From contig NZ_JAFIFK010000088.1 of NCBI RefSeq assembly GCF_020832045.1, positions 53,647 through 117,646 of the forward strand: a DNA stretch of 64,000 nt, given 5' to 3'. Shown piece by piece: positions 60,119 through 64,000 of the stretch. Positions within the stretch are counted from its first letter, which is position 1. Each line of letters opens with the position of its first letter. Source of the stretch: Halomonas sp. (GTDB taxonomy: Bacteria > Pseudomonadota > Gammaproteobacteria > Pseudomonadales > Halomonadaceae). Made by a program: the position numbers and the translations under genes. The notes under the pieces are model-generated. The model did no database searches. It had not been told where the DNA came from and saw only the letters and a program-made list of their open reading frames with translations.

Positions 60119-61492
60119 ATGGCGTTGAGCGAACAGCTGCAGGAACACAAGAAAACCCTCCTTCTCGCCATCGAGAAGGATGATCGTGAACTGCTCGACC
60201 AATGGCTTCCGGAACTGCGTGCAGCCGATTTTTCCGAAATTCTGGAAGAGATGGCCGAGGACGATGGCGATCTGCCGACGGTTATGAAGCTTCTGGATTG
60301 CTTGCCGCTGGAACGTCGCGCCAATGTCCTGGGCTATCTCACCGGCGAGGTTCAGGTCGATATAGCCGAAGCCATGTCCGACGAGCTTCTGCTCTCGGTA
60401 CTTGAGGAGATGGGATCGGACGAACGTGCCGACCTGTTCAACCTGCTCGATGAGGATCGTAAGGAAGTTCTGTTGCGGCGCATGGCTCGCCAGGAGCGGG
60501 AAGACCTCAAACGGTTGGCGAGTTATGAGGAAGGTACTGCGGGTTCGATCATGACATCGGACTACGTGGCGATTCCCAGCGGCATGACCGTCTCTCAGGC
60601 TATGATGCGAGTGCGCCAGACCGCGCCGGACGCCGAGACCGTCTATCAGCTTTACATCATAGACCGGGACGGCAAGCTGGCGGGCACCCTGTCATTGCGA
60701 CAGCTGATGGTGGCGCGGCCGGGCGCCCAGGTCGATGACCTGATGATCAAGGACGTGATCAGTGTGCCGGTGGACGAAGCCCAGGAAGAAGTGGCTCGCC
60801 TGGTGGCCCGTTACGACATGTTGGCCGTACCGGTCATCGATCATGACGAACGGTTGGTGGGGATCGTTACCCATGATGATGCCATGGACGTTGCCGAAGA
60901 GGAGGCCACCGAGGATTTCCACAAGGGTATGTCCATCGGGCAGCTCGAGGATGGCGTCAGCCGTGTGCCGATCTGGAGCCTTTACCGTAAACGGGTGACC
61001 TGGCTGGTGCTGCTAGTATTCGCCAACCTCTTTTCCGGTGCCGGTATTGCCTATTTCGAGGACACCATTGCCGCTCAGGTAGCGCTGGTGTTCTTCCTGC
61101 CGCTGCTGATCGGCAGCGGCGGTAACGCTGGCGCTCAGGCCGCCACGCTGATGGTGCGCGGCATGGCGACGGGGGATGTCGGGGTCAAGGATTGGGGCAA
61201 GCTGCTCGGCCGCGAGCTGTTGGTGGCCGGCGCGTTGGGTCTGACCATGGCCCTCGCGGTAGCGCCAATCGGTGTCATGCGCGGTGGTGAGGCGGTGGCG
61301 ATGGTAGTGGCCATGAGCATGGTCACCATCGTTCTGTTCGGCAGCCTGCTGGGCATGTGTCTCCCCTTTGTGCTCAATCGCGTTGGCTGGGATCCGGCCA
61401 CGGCCTCGGCGCCACTGGTAACCACCGTGATCGATGCCTGCGGCGTGGTGATCTATTTCACCATTGCCACAGCGATACTCACGGGACTCTGA
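60119..61492 (+). CDS. mgtE: Magnesium transporter MgtE (first copy)
   Basis: Mg2+-gated channel in the inner membrane. 457 residues, typical length: N-terminal superhelical domain (about 1-130), two CBS domains (about 140-255, starting M-T-S-D-Y-V-A-I-P), a connecting helix, and five membrane helices (about 285-457) with P-L-L-I-G-S-G-G-N-A-G-A-Q-A-A-T near 325-340, which lines the pore. Transcribed alone after the atp terminator. It has a close inverted paralog at 63056-64000. Confidence 0.95.
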   Translation: MALSEQLQEHKKTLLLAIEKDDRELLDQWLPELRAADFSEILEEMAEDDGDLPTVMKLLDCLPLERRANVLGYLTGEVQVDIAEAMSDELLLSVLEEMGSDERADLFNLLDEDRKEVLLRRMARQEREDLKRLASYEEGTAGSIMTSDYVAIPSGMTVSQAMMRVRQTAPDAETVYQLYIIDRDGKLAGTLSLRQLMVARPGAQVDDLMIKDVISVPVDEAQEEVARLVARYDMLAVPVIDHDERLVGIVTHDDAMDVAEEEATEDFHKGMSIGQLEDGVSRVPIWSLYRKRVTWLVLLVFANLFSGAGIAYFEDTIAAQVALVFFLPLLIGSGGNAGAQAATLMVRGMATGDVGVKDWGKLLGRELLVAGALGLTMALAVAPIGVMRGGEAVAMVVAMSMVTIVLFGSLLGMCLPFVLNRVGWDPATASAPLVTTVIDACGVVIYFTIATAILTGL

Positions 61493-61557
61493 AACGGCGG
61501 AACGATGCGCCTCGACTGGTCGCAGTCGTAGCAAGTCGGGGGGTATAGGAAACGAAG

Positions 61558-61582
61558 AAGGGCGGCCCATGGCCGCCCTTTC
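61558..61582. terminator. Bidirectional terminator between mgtE and the 37-aa membrane peptide
   Basis: AAGGGCGGCC (61558-61567) pairs with GGCCGCCCTT (61571-61580). A-rich upstream and T-rich downstream flanks allow use from both sides. Confidence 0.75.
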
Positions 61583-61631
61583 TGTCTATGCTGCCGCAAA
61601 TGCAAAGTGGTCGTTGGCGCTTGCTCGGTCG

Positions 61632-61745
61632 TTACTTCTTGCGCTGAAAGAACGAGCGGATGGAGACGAACAGGATAACGCTGAGCAGCAGCGTAAAGGG
61701 AACGGCAATCAGCGAAACGGCGGGCACGATCATGTCGGCGGCCAT
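61632..61745 (-). CDS. Small single-pass membrane peptide, 37 aa, function unknown
   Basis: Begins M-A-A-D-M-I-V-P-A-V and ends S-F-F-Q-R-K-K: a hydrophobic helix of about 22 residues (5-28) followed by a strongly basic tail, so N-terminus out and C-terminus in by the positive-inside rule. AAAGGAG lies 6 nt before the ATG, an excellent ribosome-binding site, and a bidirectional terminator follows the stop. It lies between mgtE and a CDF exporter and about 90 nt downstream of the latter on the same strand. Small membrane peptides often regulate nearby transporters; a role with MgtE or the CDF protein is a guess. Confidence 0.7.
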   Translation of the reverse strand: MAADMIVPAVSLIAVPFTLLLSVILFVSIRSFFQRKK

Positions 61746-61834
61746 GGCGAACTCCTTTGGGAACGACATATATGGGGAGTGCCGGCGCGGGGCGTCGACG
61801 AAAGAAAAATGGTATCACATGGGGCCGGCGAATT

Positions 61835-62992
61835 TCAGCGAACTCGCTGTATTACCTCCACCTCTGCCAGCCAGGGCACGTCCTTGATGCTGTGGCTAAG
61901 CTGTTGCGGGAGCGCCTCGAGGTCGCGGTACGGCAGCCGAGCCTTCATGAACACGTCCACGCTGATCCGGCCATCCAAGTAGTGCAGGCGGTAGTGCTCG
62001 ATATAAGGCCAACACGGTAGAGACGACCAGCGCTCGACAAGAACCCGATCCACCTCGGGTCGTAGCGGCAGACCGGGGAAGCGGCTGGGATCGCCTTCGC
62101 CGGCATCGTCTTCCGGGTCGATATGAAAGGTCACGTCGCTGAGCGCGGGATAGGCGAGGCGTAGCCGGCGGCTCACCTCGTTGCCGATTTCGTGGGCCTC
62201 GGAGACGCTGATACGCGGCCCTACCACCACATGCAGGTCGACGATGGCATGGCCGGCCGATTGGCGGGTGCGCAAATCATGAACGCCTTCCACACCGGGC
62301 ACCTCGAGTGCCACTTCATGCATATGTTGTTGGGCAACAGCGGGCAGGGCGGTGTCGACCAGCTCGCGAGCCGACTCCCACAGCAGATCCCAGCCCACCT
62401 TGCCTACCAGCAGGCCGACGATTACCGCGGCGATGGCGTCGAGCCAGCCGGCACCGAACTGGGCGCCGACCAGAGCGATCAGCACAACAGCGGTTGAGAG
62501 CACATCGGTACGTGAATGCCAGGCGTTGGCTTCGAGCAGTTTCGACTTTACCCGCTTGGCAAGGCGCATGGTGTAGCGGAACAGCCACTCCTTGGCGAGC
62601 AAGGCGACCAACGCCAGCAGCATGGCCCAGAGGCCCGGAGCGGCGATCTCGGCTCCGCGGAATAAACGCAGCAGGCTCGACCAGGCGATGGCACCGGCGA
62701 CGAAGATCAGCACGCTGCCAAGCAGCAGCGTGGCCAGCGTTTCGATGCGACCGTGACCGTAATGGTGGTCCTGGTCAGGGGCCTGGCGACCGTAGTGGGT
62801 AGCTGCCAGCACGAAGCCATCGGTGACCAGGTCGGAGAACGAGTGGATGCCGTCGGCCACCAACGCCGCCGAGCCGACTAAGGCACCCACGGCAACCTTG
62901 GCGCAGCCCAAGAGGCCATCCAGCCAGGCGGCGATATAGGTGGCGCGTTTGGCGTCACGGCTGTGTATGGCTTGATCGTGAGTCGAGATCAT
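61835..62992 (-). CDS. Cation diffusion facilitator (CDF) metal exporter
   Basis: Proton-driven efflux of divalent metals across the inner membrane. 385 residues: six membrane helices in the first 215 residues, with H-S-F-S-D (His50, Asp54) in helix 2 and H-S-R-T-D (His159, Asp163) in helix 5, so both metal-site motifs are H-x3-D. YiiP/FieF has D-x3-D in helix 2, so specificity probably differs. A His-rich loop D-H-H-Y-G-H-G follows helix 2. The cytosolic part is longer than in FieF (about 300 aa) and appears to contain a second C-terminal alpha-beta domain (about 295-385). Substrate unknown. Confidence 0.88.
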   Translation of the reverse strand: MISTHDQAIHSRDAKRATYIAAWLDGLLGCAKVAVGALVGSAALVADGIHSFSDLVTDGFVLAATHYGRQAPDQDHHYGHGRIETLATLLLGSVLIFVAGAIAWSSLLRLFRGAEIAAPGLWAMLLALVALLAKEWLFRYTMRLAKRVKSKLLEANAWHSRTDVLSTAVVLIALVGAQFGAGWLDAIAAVIVGLLVGKVGWDLLWESARELVDTALPAVAQQHMHEVALEVPGVEGVHDLRTRQSAGHAIVDLHVVVGPRISVSEAHEIGNEVSRRLRLAYPALSDVTFHIDPEDDAGEGDPSRFPGLPLRPEVDRVLVERWSSLPCWPYIEHYRLHYLDGRISVDVFMKARLPYRDLEALPQQLSHSIKDVPWLAEVEVIQRVR

Positions 62993-63055
62993 CGCTTCGA
63001 GACTCCGTTACGTCTCCGATTGGATTTTCGCATTCTCATCGAGGCAGTTGAAGTG

Positions 63056-64000
63056 CTAGACCGGCAAGCCCAGCACTGCGGTGGCGATGGCGAAGTAGAT
63101 CAACACCCCCGAGGCGTCGGCGATGGAGGTCACCAGCGGCGCCGAGGCGGTGGCCGGGTCCCAACCCAGGCGGTTGAGCAGAAACGGCAGGATCATGCCG
63201 ATCAGGCTACCCACGATCACGATCAGCACCATGCTCATGGCCACCACCATGGCGATCTCGGTGCCGGCACGAAACACTCCCACCACCGACACCGCCAGCG
63301 CCATGGTCAGGCCCAGGCCGATGGCGACGAAGACCTCGCGCCCCAGCAGTCGAGCCCAGTCGCGGCTGCGTACGTCCCCGGTGGCCATACCGCGGACCAT
63401 CAGCGTGGCGGCCTGGGAGCCGGCGTTGCCACCGCTGTCCACCAGCAGTGGCAGGAAGAACACCAGGGCGATATAAGCCTCGATGGTCTCCTCGAAGTAG
63501 GCGATACCGGCGCCGGAGAAGATATTGGCGAACACCAGCAGTACCAGCCACACCACGCGCTTGCGGTAGAGGTCGAACAGGCTGGCACTGCGCAGCCCAC
63601 CTTCGAGCTTGCCGATGGACATGCCCTTGTGCATGTCTTCGGTGGCCTCCTCCTCAGCCACGTCCATGGCATCGTCGTAAGTGACGATGCCTACCAGATG
63701 CTCACCTCCATTGATGACCGGCAGGGCCAGCAGGTCGTAGCGTGCCACCAGGCGTGCCACCTCTTCCTGAGGCGTTTCGATGTTGGCAGTGACGACCTCC
63801 TCGGTCATCAGCTCGGCGACTTGGCTATCAGGCTCAGCGAGGATTAGTTCACGCAGTGAAACGGTGCCAAGTAGCCGCCCAGCCGTGTCGATGCAGTAGA
63901 GCTGGTAGACGGTCTCGGCATGCGAGCCGGTAGCGCGAACCGTAGCCAATGCTCGCGTGACATCGTAGTAGGCCGGAATCGCCACGTAATCCGAGGTCAT
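63056..64000 (-). CDS. mgtE: Magnesium transporter MgtE (second copy, N-terminal part outside window)
   Basis: 314 residues visible, from the first CBS domain (M-T-S-D-Y-V-A-I-P) through the five membrane helices; by comparison with the first copy about 140 residues of the N-terminal domain lie beyond the window edge. The first visible ATG is the aligned internal methionine, not the start. The membrane part is very similar to the first copy (shared G-M-A-T-G-D-V, W-D-P-A-T-A-S-A-P-L-V-T). One difference in the pore helix region: P-L-L-V-D-S-G-G-N-A-G-S-Q has Asp where the first copy has Gly. Opposite orientation to copy one. Confidence 0.93.
   Translation of the reverse strand: MTSDYVAIPAYYDVTRALATVRATGSHAETVYQLYCIDTAGRLLGTVSLRELILAEPDSQVAELMTEEVVTANIETPQEEVARLVARYDLLALPVINGGEHLVGIVTYDDAMDVAEEEATEDMHKGMSIGKLEGGLRSASLFDLYRKRVVWLVLLVFANIFSGAGIAYFEETIEAYIALVFFLPLLVDSGGNAGSQAATLMVRGMATGDVRSRDWARLLGREVFVAIGLGLTMALAVSVVGVFRAGTEIAMVVAMSMVLIVIVGSLIGMILPFLLNRLGWDPATASAPLVTSIADASGVLIYFAIATAVLGLPV

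Overview
This window looks like the origin-proximal part of a GC-rich gammaproteobacterial chromosome, most likely a Halomonas-type member of the Halomonadaceae. That is inferred from gene order and protein character: dnaA-dnaN-recF-gyrB on one side, rpmH-rnpA-yidC-mnmE on the other, and mnmG-rsmG-parA-parB-atpIBEFHAGDC further along. No 16S rRNA gene, tRNA gene, CRISPR array, insertion sequence or prophage was recognised.

Layout. (1) 1-3090: the end of 5-formyl-THF cyclo-ligase, a 31-residue membrane peptide, ilvA and rpiA. (2) 3098-15503: a lipopolysaccharide inner-core locus with waaA, hldE, kdkA, waaF, hldD, three further GT9 enzymes, a GT4, a GT2 (WaaE-like) and a membrane phosphoglycerol-transferase-like enzyme; gmhB follows at 18.8 kb. 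(3) 15602-18663: glyQS. (4) 18.7-22.6 kb: a cluster of ParB-binding parS palindromes, two of them perfect and inside recF. (5) 19478-26306: gyrB, recF, dnaN and dnaA on the minus strand and a 499-nt dnaA-rpmH gap with DnaA boxes. (6) 26307-33595: rpmH, rnpA, yidC, mnmE, then rlmJ, an OmpA-type lipoprotein, hemW and rdgB on the minus strand. (7) 33596-39950: a lower-GC accessory block for curli amyloid: a 942-nt AT-rich leader, two VpsT/CsgD-like regulators, csgE, csgF, csgG, csgB and an enlarged csgA. (8) 40012-46182, minus strand: a small exported protein of unknown function, a P-loop kinase-like ATPase, a continuous thiD-hemL reading frame, hemJ and a ClC channel. (9) 46338-47846: argC and erpA. 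(10) 47847-48386: an AT-rich gap with six DnaA-box-like sites, a second origin candidate. (11) 48387-59952: mnmG, rsmG, parAB and the complete ATP synthase operon. (12) 60119-64000: mgtE, a 37-residue membrane peptide, a CDF metal exporter and a second mgtE cut by the window end.

How the genes fit together. DnaA with the two box clusters would start replication. ParA, ParB and the parS cluster would move and organise the new origins. The core-LPS genes make and transfer Kdo and heptose and decorate the inner core. The curli block encodes the secretion pore (CsgG), its periplasmic and surface adaptors (CsgE, CsgF), a nucleator (CsgB) and a long repeat amyloid (CsgA), probably controlled by the two LuxR-type regulators, the first of which keeps a cyclic-di-GMP-type binding motif. 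The most unusual observations are the two regulators with phased TACATT repeats upstream, altered CsgG constriction residues, the unbroken thiD-hemL frame, the parS sites embedded in recF, and the unassigned ATPase/exported-protein pair next to curli.
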